Assembly (NCBI RefSeq): GCF_024764835.1
Contig: NZ_JALIGE010000074.1
Coordinates: 372,001 to 436,000, forward strand
Origin: Scandinavium hiltneri
GTDB lineage: Bacteria; Pseudomonadota; Gammaproteobacteria; Enterobacterales; Enterobacteriaceae
DNA length: 64,000 nucleotides
Direction of reading: 5' to 3'
Made by a program: the position numbers and the translations under genes. The notes beneath the pieces are model-generated. The model was given only the letters and a program-made list of their open reading frames with translations. It made no database searches and was not told the DNA's origin. Of this stretch, positions 1-8,350 are shown piece after piece. The stretch's first letter is position 1, and each line of letters starts with the position of its first letter.

Positions 1-17
1 AGACGCGGAGACAGGTT

Positions 18-434
18 ATGCAAATTGAAGTTACTGAAAAGGTGACTCAGCAGGATCAGGAAGCGTTATTTACCGGTTTACGCGCATACAACAGCCAGTT
101 TATTGATACCAGCAACTGGTTCGAACTGGGCGTCTATGCCCGGGATGAAAACGGCATAATGCTCGGTGGGCTGATTGGCAAACGAAAAGGCGACTGGCTG
201 TGCATCGACTATCTGTGGGTCAGCGATGCAGCACGCGGCAAAGGGCTCGGCAGTGAACTGATTCGTGGAGCCGAAAACCGCATCCGCGAATGGGGCTGCA
301 GCCATATGTTGGTGGATACCGCCAGCTTCCAGGCGCTGCCGTTCTATCAGAAATGCGGGTTTACTCTGCATAACACTATCAATGACTTCCCTCATCAGGG
401 AATGCAGCGCCACTACCTGACAAAAGCCCTTTAA
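18..434 (+). CDS. GNAT family N-acetyltransferase
   Basis: A 138-residue protein of single GNAT-domain size. The acetyl-CoA pyrophosphate-binding motif is visible at about residues 65-85 (DYLWVSDAARGKGLGSEL, with the R-G-K-G-L-G loop), followed by the usual alpha helix and a C-terminal segment with FYQKCGF, a common GNAT beta-strand signature. It should transfer an acetyl group from acetyl-CoA to an amine. The acceptor cannot be told from sequence. The gene ends 4 bp inside the convergent TetR gene. It is a soluble cytoplasmic protein with no signal sequence. The family is clear; the substrate is unknown. Confidence 0.85.
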   Translation: MQIEVTEKVTQQDQEALFTGLRAYNSQFIDTSNWFELGVYARDENGIMLGGLIGKRKGDWLCIDYLWVSDAARGKGLGSELIRGAENRIREWGCSHMLVDTASFQALPFYQKCGFTLHNTINDFPHQGMQRHYLTKAL

Positions 435-1087
435 CCACCAATCCCCTGGCCCATTATCGCCAGCGCGTGACGCACGATAACGTCGGGGGAAACGGCTTTC
501 ATCCGCTCGTCGGTTCGCAGACGAGAAAACGGCACCAGCACCAGGCTTATCAGCGTCGTTATCAGCAACTCCGGCGCGAGTTCCCGGTTGAGCTTGCCCG
601 TTTCCTGCCATTGAGCCACGGAGCTCAACAGCTTATGGTGTTTATCTTCGCCGAAACGCGCCTGCATGTGCTGACGCAGGATCGGCATTTCGCCAATCAT
701 CTCCTGCATCCACAGCGGCGCAAACCACGCGTGTTGCTCCGCCAGCTCCGCCAGTACCCGCACCATGATGGTCAGGGCTATAACCGGGTCGTCAGAATGC
801 TCCACAAACGCGCTGCTGATGCGGTTGCGCAGCGGCATAAAACGCTCCTCAAGGATCTGATCGATAAGCGCCTCGCGGGAGGTGAAATAGTAATGCAGCA
901 TCGCCGGGGACACGCCGGCTTCTTTGGCGATGGCGTTGAGCGACACCCGGGCGATCCCCTGCCGGGCAAACAGTGCCAGCGCGATATCCATCAACTGCTC
1001 GCGATTGTCGGCTCCAGCCTGTTTTCCACGCGGACGCCCCGGGCGGCGCGGTTTCTCGGAATTATCTTTGCCATTCTGTGCTTTCAT
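431..1087 (-). CDS. TetR/AcrR family transcriptional repressor
   Basis: A 218-residue protein with a basic N-terminal tail (PRRPGRPRGK) and a TetR helix-turn-helix at about residues 42-75 (AIAKEAGVSPAMLHYYFTSREAL). The C-terminal half is the variable ligand-binding/dimerisation part. It is divergently transcribed from a 14-TM drug exporter, with about 70 bp between them that contains a perfect inverted repeat, the classic layout of a local repressor of an efflux pump. The inducer is unknown. Regulation of the neighbouring exporter, and of itself, is inferred from arrangement. Confidence 0.88.
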   Translation of the reverse strand: MKAQNGKDNSEKPRRPGRPRGKQAGADNREQLMDIALALFARQGIARVSLNAIAKEAGVSPAMLHYYFTSREALIDQILEERFMPLRNRISSAFVEHSDDPVIALTIMVRVLAELAEQHAWFAPLWMQEMIGEMPILRQHMQARFGEDKHHKLLSSVAQWQETGKLNRELAPELLITTLISLVLVPFSRLRTDERMKAVSPDVIVRHALAIMGQGIGG

Positions 1088-1128
1088 TTGCGGGCTGTCC
1101 CTTGACCTGAACCATAACTTACATAAAT

Positions 1129-1150
1129 ATTAATTAGGTATTTAATTAAT
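1129..1150. promoter_or_regulatory. Palindromic operator between TetR and MFS genes
   Basis: A perfect inverted repeat, ATTAATTA-N6-TAATTAAT, sits in the divergent intergenic region. It covers the expected -10/start region of the exporter, since a TTGACC -35-like hexamer lies at 1102-1107. Size and position fit a TetR-family operator. Assignment to the adjacent TetR protein is inference. Confidence 0.6.
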
Positions 1151-1167
1151 TTCAAGTGAGCTTGTTT

Positions 1168-2682
1168 ATGGCGTCTCAAAAGACGACTCAATCGCAGCAC
1201 GTTCCAGCCACCGGCGTGAAGTCCATCCGCCTGTTGTTCAGCGCGCTGTTACTGGTGATGCTGCTGTCAGCGCTGGATCAGACCATCGTCTCGACGGCGT
1301 TGCCCACCATCGTGGGCGAACTCGGTGGCCTCGATAAGCTGTCGTGGGTGGTCACCGCCTACATTCTGACGTCCACTATCGTGGTGCCGCTGTACGGTAA
1401 ATTTGGTGACCTGTTTGGCCGCAAGCGGGTGCTGCAAATCGCCATCGTTCTGTTCCTCGTCGGCTCCGCGCTGTGCGGCCTGGCGCAGAACATGACGCAG
1501 TTGGTACTGATGCGCGCCCTGCAAGGTCTGGGCGGCGGTGGTTTGATGGTCATCAGCATGGCGGCGGTGGCGGACGTTATCCCGCCCGCCGACCGTGGAC
1601 GCTATCAGGGTCTGTTCGGCGGGGTCTTTGGCCTCGCCACGGTGATCGGCCCGCTGATCGGCGGCTTCATCGTACAGCACACCTCGTGGCGCTGGATTTT
1701 CTACATCAACCTGCCGCTGGGGCTGTTTGCCCTGCTGGTGATCGGCACGGTATTCCACAGCACCAACAAGCGTAGCGAGCACCAGATTGACTGGCTCGGT
1801 GCGCTGTATCTCAGCATGGCGCTACTGTGCATCACGCTGTTCACCACCGAAGGCGGCACCGTGCGCGAATGGAGTGATCCGCAGCTGTGGTGCATTCTGG
1901 CGTTTGGCCTGGTGGGCATTGCCGGGTTTATCTATGAAGAACGCTTAGCGTTCGAGCCGATTATTCCGCTGTCGCTGTTCCGCGACCGCAGCTTCCTGTT
2001 GTGCAGCCTGATTGGCTTTATCATCGGGATGTCGCTGTTTGGCTCGGTGACCTTCCTGCCGCTCTATTTGCAGGTGGTGAAAAGTGCGACACCAACCGAA
2101 GCCGGGCTACAGCTGATCCCGTTGATGGGCGGCCTGCTGGTGACCTCGATTATCAGCGGACGCTTAATCAGCCGCACCGGTAAATACCGCCTGTTCCCCA
2201 TCGCCGGGACGCTGCTCGGTTTCATCGGGATGCTACTGCTGACGCGGATCACCATCGATTCGCCAACCTGGCATCTGTATCTGTTTACCGGCGTGCTGGG
2301 CATGGGCCTCGGCCTGGTCATGCAGGTGCTGGTACTGGCGGTGCAGAACTCGGTGGCACCGAATCTGTACGGCGTGGCGACGTCCGGCGTGACGCTGTTC
2401 CGCTCGATTGGCGGCTCCATTGGCGTGGCGCTGTTTGGCGCGGTCTTTACCCACGTGCTGCAATCGAATCTCACTCGTTTGCTGCCCGAGGGCGCGGAAA
2501 TCCCTCGCGGGATGAACCCGGTGGCCATTCACCACTTGCCGGTAACCGTGCGCACCGATTATCTCGATGCCTTCGGGGCCGCCATTCACGCGGCCTTCAT
2601 GATGGCGGCGTGCATTATGGTGCTGGCGTTTGCGCTGTCGTGGTTACTGAAAGAATCACCGCTGAAAAAATCTCACCATTGA
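1168..2682 (+). CDS. MFS multidrug exporter, DHA2 (14-TM EmrB/QacA-like) family
   Basis: About 504 residues and strongly hydrophobic, with a length and helix pattern fitting 14 transmembrane segments. Signatures seen: LDQTIVSTALPTI in TM1 (the DHA2 D-x-T-I-V-x-x-A-L-P motif), GKFGDLFGRKR (MFS motif A between TM2 and TM3), and the GGVFGLATVIGPLIGG segment (motif C of drug/H+ antiporters). It should export drugs or toxic organics across the inner membrane using the proton gradient. A GTG at 1156 is in frame upstream but has no Shine-Dalgarno sequence; ATG 1168 has a modest GTGAG seven bases before it and is preferred. Likely controlled by the divergent TetR. The substrate is unknown. Confidence 0.85.
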   Translation: MASQKTTQSQHVPATGVKSIRLLFSALLLVMLLSALDQTIVSTALPTIVGELGGLDKLSWVVTAYILTSTIVVPLYGKFGDLFGRKRVLQIAIVLFLVGSALCGLAQNMTQLVLMRALQGLGGGGLMVISMAAVADVIPPADRGRYQGLFGGVFGLATVIGPLIGGFIVQHTSWRWIFYINLPLGLFALLVIGTVFHSTNKRSEHQIDWLGALYLSMALLCITLFTTEGGTVREWSDPQLWCILAFGLVGIAGFIYEERLAFEPIIPLSLFRDRSFLLCSLIGFIIGMSLFGSVTFLPLYLQVVKSATPTEAGLQLIPLMGGLLVTSIISGRLISRTGKYRLFPIAGTLLGFIGMLLLTRITIDSPTWHLYLFTGVLGMGLGLVMQVLVLAVQNSVAPNLYGVATSGVTLFRSIGGSIGVALFGAVFTHVLQSNLTRLLPEGAEIPRGMNPVAIHHLPVTVRTDYLDAFGAAIHAAFMMAACIMVLAFALSWLLKESPLKKSHH

Positions 2683-2692
2683 GTCGATGTTC

Positions 2693-2716
2693 ACCGGGAA
2701 GACAAAACTTCCCGGT
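2693..2716. terminator. Terminator after the MFS exporter
   Basis: ACCGGGAAG/CTTCCCGGT hairpin with a six-base loop, followed by TTTCG. It ends the exporter transcript. Confidence 0.6.
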
Positions 2717-2773
2717 TTCGTTCAGACGAATATGTGCCAGGATGTGGAAAACCCGATCCCGCAGGAGTGAATG

Positions 2774-3244
2774 ATGAGTGAACAACGTCCCCCGCTACCC
2801 CCGTTTACCCTCGAAAGCGCCATCCATAAGGTGCGTTCCGCCGAAGATGGCTGGAACAGTCGCAATCCGGATAAAGTTGCGCTGGCCTACACCCCCGACA
2901 GCAGCTGGCGTAACCGCAGCGAGTTTATCGACGGGCGCGATGCCATCGTCACCTTCCTCGACAACAAGTGGCGCAAAGAGCAGGAATATCGGCTGATCAA
3001 GGAGCTGTGGGCCTATACCGACAACCGCATCGCCGTGCGTTTCGCCTACGAATGGCACGACGAGAAGGGCAAGTGGTTCCGGTCCTACGGCAATGAAAAC
3101 TGGGAATTTGACGACAACGGCCTGATGAGCAAACGCTTCGCCTGCATCAACGACCTGCCGATCGACGAAGCAGATCGCCTGTTTCACTGGCCCCAGGGAC
3201 GCCGTCCGGACGATCATCCGGGCCTCAGCGCATTAGGCCTGTAA
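2774..3244 (+). CDS. DUF1348 / NTF2-like (SnoaL fold) protein
   Basis: A 156-residue soluble protein typical of the DUF1348 nuclear-transport-factor-2-like family. It opens with PPLPPFTLESAIHKVRSAEDGWNS and continues with the family-like segments VALAYTPDSSWRNR and EWHDEKGKWFRSYGNENWEF, the last forming the cone-shaped NTF2 pocket strands. No catalytic function is established for the family. Two tandem ATGs are present; AGGAG at 2763-2767 is better spaced for the second (2774). It is flanked by terminators and is probably transcribed alone. Confidence 0.8.
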   Translation: MSEQRPPLPPFTLESAIHKVRSAEDGWNSRNPDKVALAYTPDSSWRNRSEFIDGRDAIVTFLDNKWRKEQEYRLIKELWAYTDNRIAVRFAYEWHDEKGKWFRSYGNENWEFDDNGLMSKRFACINDLPIDEADRLFHWPQGRRPDDHPGLSALGL

Positions 3245-3261
3245 CCTCGCGTTCGTTCATA

Positions 3262-3280
3262 GCGGGGGTTTTTCCCCCGC
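3262..3280 (+). terminator. Hairpin after the DUF1348 gene
   Basis: GCGGGGG-TTTTT-CCCCCGC hairpin 17 bases after the stop. It lacks a downstream T tract, so termination strength is uncertain. Confidence 0.4.
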
Positions 3281-3345
3281 ACACTGACTGCGCCTGCCAA
3301 CAACTCTCGCCTAAAGTAGTGCCTGACATCTCATAATTCTAAAGG

Positions 3346-4671
3346 ATGAAAAGTACGATTATGCGCAAGATGAACACTTCTCTCTGTCTCCTCGCACTTT
3401 GCCTCGGCGTTTCGCTGCAGGCCGGTGCTGCTCAGGCCGCGAACGATTGCGGCGTGCCGCAGCTGACCACCTGCCCGGCTCCGGTTGATGCCAAACTGCC
3501 TGACGTGAAAGACATGCTGACCTGGAACCAGCAGCAGCGCGTAATCGGCTTTCGTAACGACTATCGCTCCTACGCCGGAGATGTCTTCAAAGCAGGACAC
3601 GCGCAGCCAATCCCTGTGATGACGCGTTCCCTGAGCGATGCGACCTACCAGTATCAGGGCCAGCGCTACGGTTTACAGGATTACATCAAACGCAACGACG
3701 TTACCGGGATGATGGTCATCAAGGACGGAAAAATCGCCTACCAGTATTACAGCCACGGCAACACGCCAACCACGCTGTGGACCTCACGCTCGGTCGGGAA
3801 ATCAGTGGTGTCGACGCTGGTCGGGATCGCGGTGAAAGAGGGTAAAATCGCCTCGCTGGATGATGAAATCGTTAAGTATAACTCCGACGTAAAAGGCACC
3901 GCCTGGGAACACGTCACGGTGCGCCAGCTGATGCAGCACACTTCCGGCGTGACGTGGAATGAGGACTACACCAATCCGCAGTCTGACTTTGCGAAGCTCA
4001 CCCAGTGTGAAGCCAACAAAGACACTTATGCCTGTGTGAATGCGCTGGTGAAAGACCCGAAACGTACCGCTTACGCCAAACCGGGCGCGGCCTGGTCTTA
4101 CTCGTCAGGCGGTGCATGGCTGCTTGGCGATACGCTGGAGAAAGCGACCGGCAAATCCCTGGCGCAGAACTTACAGGAAAAAATCTGGCAGCCATACGGC
4201 ATGGTGCATGACGGCGTATGGCACAGCTATCAGCCGGGCAAACACGACGTTGGCGCACACGGTTTCAACGCCACGCTGGAGGACTGGGGTAAATTCGGCC
4301 TGTTTATCATGAACAACGGCGTGCTGCCGGACGGCACGAAAACGCTGCCGGACAACTGGGTGAAAGATGCCCGAACCTGGAATACCGCGGAGAAATCCGT
4401 ATCGACGGCGCATCCGGACGGCATGTACGGCTACCAGTGGTGGAATAACAGCGTGCCGGTAAACGCTAAAGACGTCAGCCCGAAAGAGGGCCTGTCGAGC
4501 CAGGATACGATGTGGGCACTGGGGATTTTTGGCCAGATTATCGTGGTCAATCCACAGCAAAAACTGGTGATCGTTCAGTGGTCTTCCTGGCCAAAAGCCG
4601 AGCCATCATTCAGCGCCCAGCCGCTGGAGGCGTCGCTGATGTTTAACGCGATTGCGAATACGTTGAACTAA
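3346..4671 (+). CDS. Secreted serine hydrolase, beta-lactamase class C-like fold
   Basis: 441 residues with a cleavable signal peptide (n-region MRKMN, hydrophobic core LCLLALCLGVSL, cleavage near AAQA). The mature part carries the penicillin-binding-protein/class C serine-lysine pair as S149-V-G-K152 in the context TSRSVGKSVVSTLVG, and a tyrosine motif, SYSSGGAWLLG, further on. This is the beta-lactamase-related serine hydrolase superfamily, which includes esterases, D-peptidases and 6-aminohexanoate-dimer hydrolases. Periplasmic or exported location is inferred. The substrate is not identifiable, and resistance to beta-lactams should not be assumed. An internal ATG at 3361 would give a more typical signal peptide and could be the real start. 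Confidence 0.8.
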   Translation: MKSTIMRKMNTSLCLLALCLGVSLQAGAAQAANDCGVPQLTTCPAPVDAKLPDVKDMLTWNQQQRVIGFRNDYRSYAGDVFKAGHAQPIPVMTRSLSDATYQYQGQRYGLQDYIKRNDVTGMMVIKDGKIAYQYYSHGNTPTTLWTSRSVGKSVVSTLVGIAVKEGKIASLDDEIVKYNSDVKGTAWEHVTVRQLMQHTSGVTWNEDYTNPQSDFAKLTQCEANKDTYACVNALVKDPKRTAYAKPGAAWSYSSGGAWLLGDTLEKATGKSLAQNLQEKIWQPYGMVHDGVWHSYQPGKHDVGAHGFNATLEDWGKFGLFIMNNGVLPDGTKTLPDNWVKDARTWNTAEKSVSTAHPDGMYGYQWWNNSVPVNAKDVSPKEGLSSQDTMWALGIFGQIIVVNPQQKLVIVQWSSWPKAEPSFSAQPLEASLMFNAIANTLN

Positions 4672-4678
4672 CCCGCAG

Positions 4679-4704
4679 GCCCGGCGGCACGTTGCTTGCC
4701 GGGC
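4679..4704. repeat. REP-type palindrome
   Basis: GCCCGGCGGCACGTTGCTTGCCGGGC followed by CTACA is a typical enterobacterial REP palindrome, directly after the serine hydrolase gene. It probably protects or ends that mRNA. Confidence 0.7.
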
Positions 4705-4852
4705 CTACAGGATCAGGCCCTATAGACCCGCTTTATCACCTTTTCGTCTTGCTCATTCCTTTTCGTTTTTATCCTCGATTCGCCAAACTCGTTATAGTCA
4801 TTTTTATTCGGGAATACCTTGTTTTAACGACTGTTTAAAAAGGAACTCTGGC

Positions 4853-5665
4853 GTGAAACTGACTCTTCCTCATCTCGGCGCTCTGCTGTTGACCGGCTTA
4901 CTTCTGGCGGGCTGTGACCAAAAAAGTGATACCAGTAAACACATAAAAGTGGGCGTGATTAACGGCGCGGAACAAGACGTGGCCGAAGTGGCGAAGAAAG
5001 TCGCCAAAGAAAAATATGGCCTCGACGTGGAGCTGGTTGGGTTTAGCGGCTCGCTGCTGCCAAACGATGCCACCAACGCCGGAGAACTCGACGCCAACGT
5101 GTTCCAGCATCGTCCGTTCCTGGAGCAGGACAACAAAGCGCACAACTTCCACTTAGTGGCCGTCGGTAATACCTTCGTCTTCCCGATGGCCGGTTATTCC
5201 CGCAAAATTAAGTCTGTTTCCGAACTGAAAGACGGCGCGACCATCGCTATTCCAAACGATCCGACCAACCTCGGGCGCGCGTTATTGCTGATGCAAAAAG
5301 AGAAGCTGATTACCCTCAAACCGGGTAAAGGCCTGCTGCCGACCTCGCTCGATATCAGCGACAACCCGCATAAGCTCAATATTATGGAGCTGGAAGGGGC
5401 GCAACTGCCACGCGTGCTCGACGACCCGAAGGTCGACGTAGCAATCATCAGCACCACCTATCTGCAACAGACCGGTCTGTCGCCGGTGCATGACAGCGTG
5501 TTTATCGAAGATAAAAATTCGCCGTATGTGAACATCATCGTCACTCGCGAAGATAACAAAGACGCGGAGAACGTGAAGGAATTTATGCAGTCATATCAGT
5601 CACCTGAAGTGGCAAAAGCGGCAGAGAAAATCTTTAACGGCGGGGCCGTGCCCGGCTGGGATTGA
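4853..5665 (+). CDS. nlpA: NlpA, inner-membrane lipoprotein 28 (MetQ-like binding protein)
   Basis: 270 residues beginning with a lipoprotein signal and lipobox LLAG-C21, with Asp at +2 (CDQ), the residue that keeps lipoproteins in the inner membrane. The rest is the NlpA/MetQ solute-binding fold (VGVINGAEQDVAEVAKKVAKE, ANVFQHRPFLEQDN, NDPTNLGRALLL). Close relatives bind methionine for the MetNI transporter; in E. coli, NlpA is a MetQ paralogue. GTG start: AGGA at 4841-4844 is at normal spacing. It stands alone between a REP element and a hairpin terminator, with no metNI partner beside it. Confidence 0.93.
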   Translation: MKLTLPHLGALLLTGLLLAGCDQKSDTSKHIKVGVINGAEQDVAEVAKKVAKEKYGLDVELVGFSGSLLPNDATNAGELDANVFQHRPFLEQDNKAHNFHLVAVGNTFVFPMAGYSRKIKSVSELKDGATIAIPNDPTNLGRALLLMQKEKLITLKPGKGLLPTSLDISDNPHKLNIMELEGAQLPRVLDDPKVDVAIISTTYLQQTGLSPVHDSVFIEDKNSPYVNIIVTREDNKDAENVKEFMQSYQSPEVAKAAEKIFNGGAVPGWD

Positions 5666-5686
5666 GTGAGTTACCTGTAGCGAAAT

Positions 5687-5707
5687 GGGCCAGCGGGATG
5701 CTGGCCC
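5687..5707 (+). terminator. nlpA terminator
   Basis: Perfect GGGCCAGC-N5-GCTGGCCC hairpin followed by GATTTATT, 22 bases after nlpA. Confidence 0.6.
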
Positions 5708-5876
5708 GATTTATTCTGTTTGCGTCCTGGACGGGATTTGACCTGTCGAGGACGGGTTTAAAATCAGAGAATCACCAGGAAACTAATGGAGCCCGTGAGT
5801 GGTCTACTGACGGCATGAAAGCAAATGTCTAATGAACACCGCCCACCGCCAGAGCGGAAGGCAATAAAAGGACCTC

Positions 5877-6431
5877 ATGATGCAAAAGAAAACCGCAATA
5901 CTGGCGCTCGCCACAACCCTCGCCTTTGGCGGATTAGCGGGCTGCGACCAGAAAAATACTTCCGCACCTGAAATTGGCGTCGTGGATATGGGCAAAGTCC
6001 TGAAGGACTCGGCTATCGGCAAACAGGAAATTGAGCATGACAAGCAGGTTCAGGCCGTGCTTATCAAGGCCAGTGATGAAGCGAAGAAAGGTTATGCCGC
6101 CCTGTCAGCGGACGAACAGAAAAAGGCGAGTAACGCCGATGCACAAGTCCTGAATCGCCAGTGGATGGCAGAACAAAAAGCCGCACGACAGGCCAGCTTG
6201 GCCGTCATTGTGAAAACCGTGGACGCCTACCGTCAGGAAAAAAAGCTGGTGCTGATTGTTGATAATGAAAATGTCGTATCCAGCGATGCAAAATTAGATG
6301 TCACCGCCGACATTATTACCCGTCTCGAGAAAACGCAGGTGACCTACGGTGATTTGCCCACGATCACGGTGAAACCTCCGCAAGCCGCCGGGTCGGATAC
6401 GCCAGCAGAGACTGAGCCGAAAGCCAATTAA
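5877..6431 (+). CDS. OmpH/Skp-like lipoprotein
   Basis: 184 residues with a lipoprotein signal ending at GLAG-C23; Asp at +2 (CDQK) suggests inner-membrane retention. The mature part starts with IGVVDMGKVLKDS, like the N-terminal strand of Skp/OmpH. A charged, Ala/Lys/Gln-rich helical middle (about residues 50-125) would form the coiled-coil arms, and LVLIVDNENVVSS resembles the closing strand of that fold. Skp-family proteins chaperone outer-membrane proteins; a membrane-tethered paralogue doing something similar is inference only. The lipobox context resembles that of NlpA just upstream. A second ATG at 5880 is better spaced from the AAGGA. I do not recognise a named orthologue. Confidence 0.7.
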   Translation: MMQKKTAILALATTLAFGGLAGCDQKNTSAPEIGVVDMGKVLKDSAIGKQEIEHDKQVQAVLIKASDEAKKGYAALSADEQKKASNADAQVLNRQWMAEQKAARQASLAVIVKTVDAYRQEKKLVLIVDNENVVSSDAKLDVTADIITRLEKTQVTYGDLPTITVKPPQAAGSDTPAETEPKAN

Positions 6432-6517
6432 TACCCTCTCCAACTGGCGAAGCGGGTCTCTCAAGGCTCATCCCTGAGCAGACCCAATCGCCAGCCCGTT
6501 CTTCGAAATATTCGTCG

Positions 6518-6952
6518 TTATGAACACATATAGCGGTACGGCCCAGGCGGGCATCGGCGCAGATACGTTTGAATGTCGTTGTTCTTAAACGAATACATCG
6601 CACCCGAGAAGGGATCGACAATCAGCCAGCCAGGAACGCCGAGGAAAATGAGATTTCCGAACAGGTACCAGGGAGTGAGATTCGTGCTCAACGGTACGAT
6701 TGACGTGTTGTAGCCATCCTCCGCGAGCGTCAGCGTGTAATTGATTTTGCCAAAATAGCTGCCATCCGCTTTCTTCAGCGTAACGGTCTGCGGCGTAATC
6801 CCACTGGCGACAATCTGGCCGTCGCTGTCAGAGATAGCAAAGCGAACGTGATCGGGCACGCTGTTGATACGTACCTGTTCCTCATTGTCTCCGACAATAG
6901 TGGCGCAGCCTGCAAGCAGTAACGGTAAAAGCAATACGAGTAATTTTTTCAT
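6518..6952 (-). CDS. Small lipoprotein of unknown function
   Basis: 144 residues. The start at 6952 is chosen because it gives MKK-L-rich signal LLLAG-C16 with GGAG seven bases upstream; a longer reading adds 34 residues without signal character. After the lipobox come CATIVGDNEEQVRINSVP and a beta-rich domain with V-x-L-K-K-A-D-G and DGYNTSIVPLS, resembling the PEGA-like/carbohydrate-binding-type lipoproteins common in Gammaproteobacteria. A hydrophobic stretch, PWYLFGNLIFLGVPGWLIVDPFSGAMY, may insert in the membrane. Residue +2 is Ala, so sorting to the outer membrane is expected. The function is unknown. Confidence 0.7.
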   Translation of the reverse strand: MKKLLVLLLPLLLAGCATIVGDNEEQVRINSVPDHVRFAISDSDGQIVASGITPQTVTLKKADGSYFGKINYTLTLAEDGYNTSIVPLSTNLTPWYLFGNLIFLGVPGWLIVDPFSGAMYSFKNNDIQTYLRRCPPGPYRYMCS

Positions 6953-7103
6953 CCTGGCGCTCCATCGGTTAATACAATGAACAGCGACCCAGGCGGGGGA
7001 AAACTTAAACGGCGTTTCAAAACTGAGCAGAGGTTGTGCTGATGAAAAAGTCACGATTCACCAAAGAGCGGATTGTCTTTGCCTGAAGCAAGTCGAACCG
7101 TGT

Positions 7104-7140
7104 CGCCAGTCAATGGCAGGATGATCAGCACTGACTGGCG
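7104..7140 (-). terminator. Inverted repeat downstream of the MFS/peptidase operon
   Basis: CGCCAGTCA (7104-7112) and TGACTGGCG (7132-7140) form a 9-bp stem just past the MFS stop at 7151. No strong T tract follows on the minus strand, so it may be a terminator or an mRNA-end stabiliser. Confidence 0.35.
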
Positions 7141-7150
7141 GTTCGGGCTC

Positions 7151-8350
7151 TTAGTGCTGTAACACCTTCAGAGACGCTTTTTTCGGGAAGATTAACAGCG
7201 CCAGGATCGGTGAGATAACCATCAGGGCAAACACCCAGCTAAAGCCTGTGGTGAAGCCGCCCGTGATATCCACAGACAGGGCAATTAGCTGACTGTTAAT
7301 AGTGGCCAGGATAAAGGTACTGACCCAGAACGTGGACATCATATAGGTCACCCGGCGCGTACTGACATTTTGCGCACTCTCTTTTGGGATCGAAAATATA
7401 AAGGCAAACCAGGTGGCAAAGACAAAGCCGGTGATAAACGAACAGCTAAGGATCAGTACGTCATTGGTAGCAAAGAGCATAATGAAGGTGGTAATCGCCA
7501 TCACGATACTAGAGATAAATAACCAGCTTTTATAGTGGTAGCCCCGGGCTTTAAAGAATGGACCAATAATTGCTCCCAGCATAATCCCCACCTGGTTGAC
7601 AGTACCACTGAGATGGGCATGTGAGCCAACCGGCAGGTGGGCGTATTTGTCATAGTAGAGCGGTAAGAAAGTAAACATGAAGACCATCATGATCATCGCG
7701 CCGACATACTGAGCCACCATCCCCCAGACCACACGGCTGAATACCGCTTCTTTGAGTTCGCTCATGTCGAAAGAGGAGGCAGTCTGTTTGCTGTCGACCC
7801 TCTCATCAGTGAAAAAGATAAACCACACCGCGCCAAGGATCAGAGTAATCACCCCATACACCGCCAGCAGATTACGCCAGCCACCAAACAGTTGAGACAG
7901 GCTGGCGGTCAGCGTCAGCGCGATAATGGTGCCGACAATATTGGAAGTACAGTTCAGGCTATTAAGCGCTGAGGCGGTTTTATTGTTGAAAAAGCGCGCC
8001 ACAGTCGGCACCAGGGAGACCAGGCAAATAGCGCCGCCCAGCCCGCCGAGGAAGCGTATAACCAGCAACAACTCAAAGTTATTGGTCCACGGAATGAGGA
8101 CTGATAAGCCCGTCAACACGCAACCGAGCAGATAGGATTTCCGGGCACCTAACTTCACGGTGAGGACTGACGTCCCCACTGCGCCTATAATTTTCGCCCA
8201 CAGGATAACGTTCGACATCAGCGCGGCATGTGACACGTCGATAGTAAAGTCCGCCATGATTTGTGGCATGACAGCTCCCGTTGTCGCCCAGGCCGCACCA
8301 AAAATCATGTACACGGCGTAGAGAACAAATTCGATAATCCACTTATTCAT
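7151..8350 (-). CDS. MFS transporter paired with a peptidase T-like enzyme
   Basis: 399 residues, hydrophobic throughout, with the size and spacing of a 12-TM major facilitator. An MFS motif A-like loop lies after TM2 (KLGARKSYLLG), and a charged central loop (DERVDSKQTASSFDMSELKEA, about residues 182-202) separates two six-helix halves. Its start overlaps the stop of the peptidase gene by 4 bp, so the two are translationally coupled and probably serve one pathway, for example import of a peptide or amino-acid conjugate that the peptidase then cleaves. That role is inference. E. coli has setC and yicL at this position instead. Confidence 0.75.
   Translation of the reverse strand: MNKWIIEFVLYAVYMIFGAAWATTGAVMPQIMADFTIDVSHAALMSNVILWAKIIGAVGTSVLTVKLGARKSYLLGCVLTGLSVLIPWTNNFELLLVIRFLGGLGGAICLVSLVPTVARFFNNKTASALNSLNCTSNIVGTIIALTLTASLSQLFGGWRNLLAVYGVITLILGAVWFIFFTDERVDSKQTASSFDMSELKEAVFSRVVWGMVAQYVGAMIMMVFMFTFLPLYYDKYAHLPVGSHAHLSGTVNQVGIMLGAIIGPFFKARGYHYKSWLFISSIVMAITTFIMLFATNDVLILSCSFITGFVFATWFAFIFSIPKESAQNVSTRRVTYMMSTFWVSTFILATINSQLIALSVDITGGFTTGFSWVFALMVISPILALLIFPKKASLKVLQH

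Noticed and set aside
467..1105. 212-codon plus-strand frame opposite the TetR gene
   Set aside because: Shadow of the TetR coding sequence; rich in His/Gln/Arg from antisense codons, no domain.
1156..1167. GTG start four codons upstream for the MFS exporter
   Set aside because: No Shine-Dalgarno sequence; ATG 1168 has one. Still possible.
3346..4671. AmpC-type resistance beta-lactamase
   Set aside because: The S-x-x-K pair is present, but overall sequence and length fit the broader serine hydrolase group rather than AmpC.
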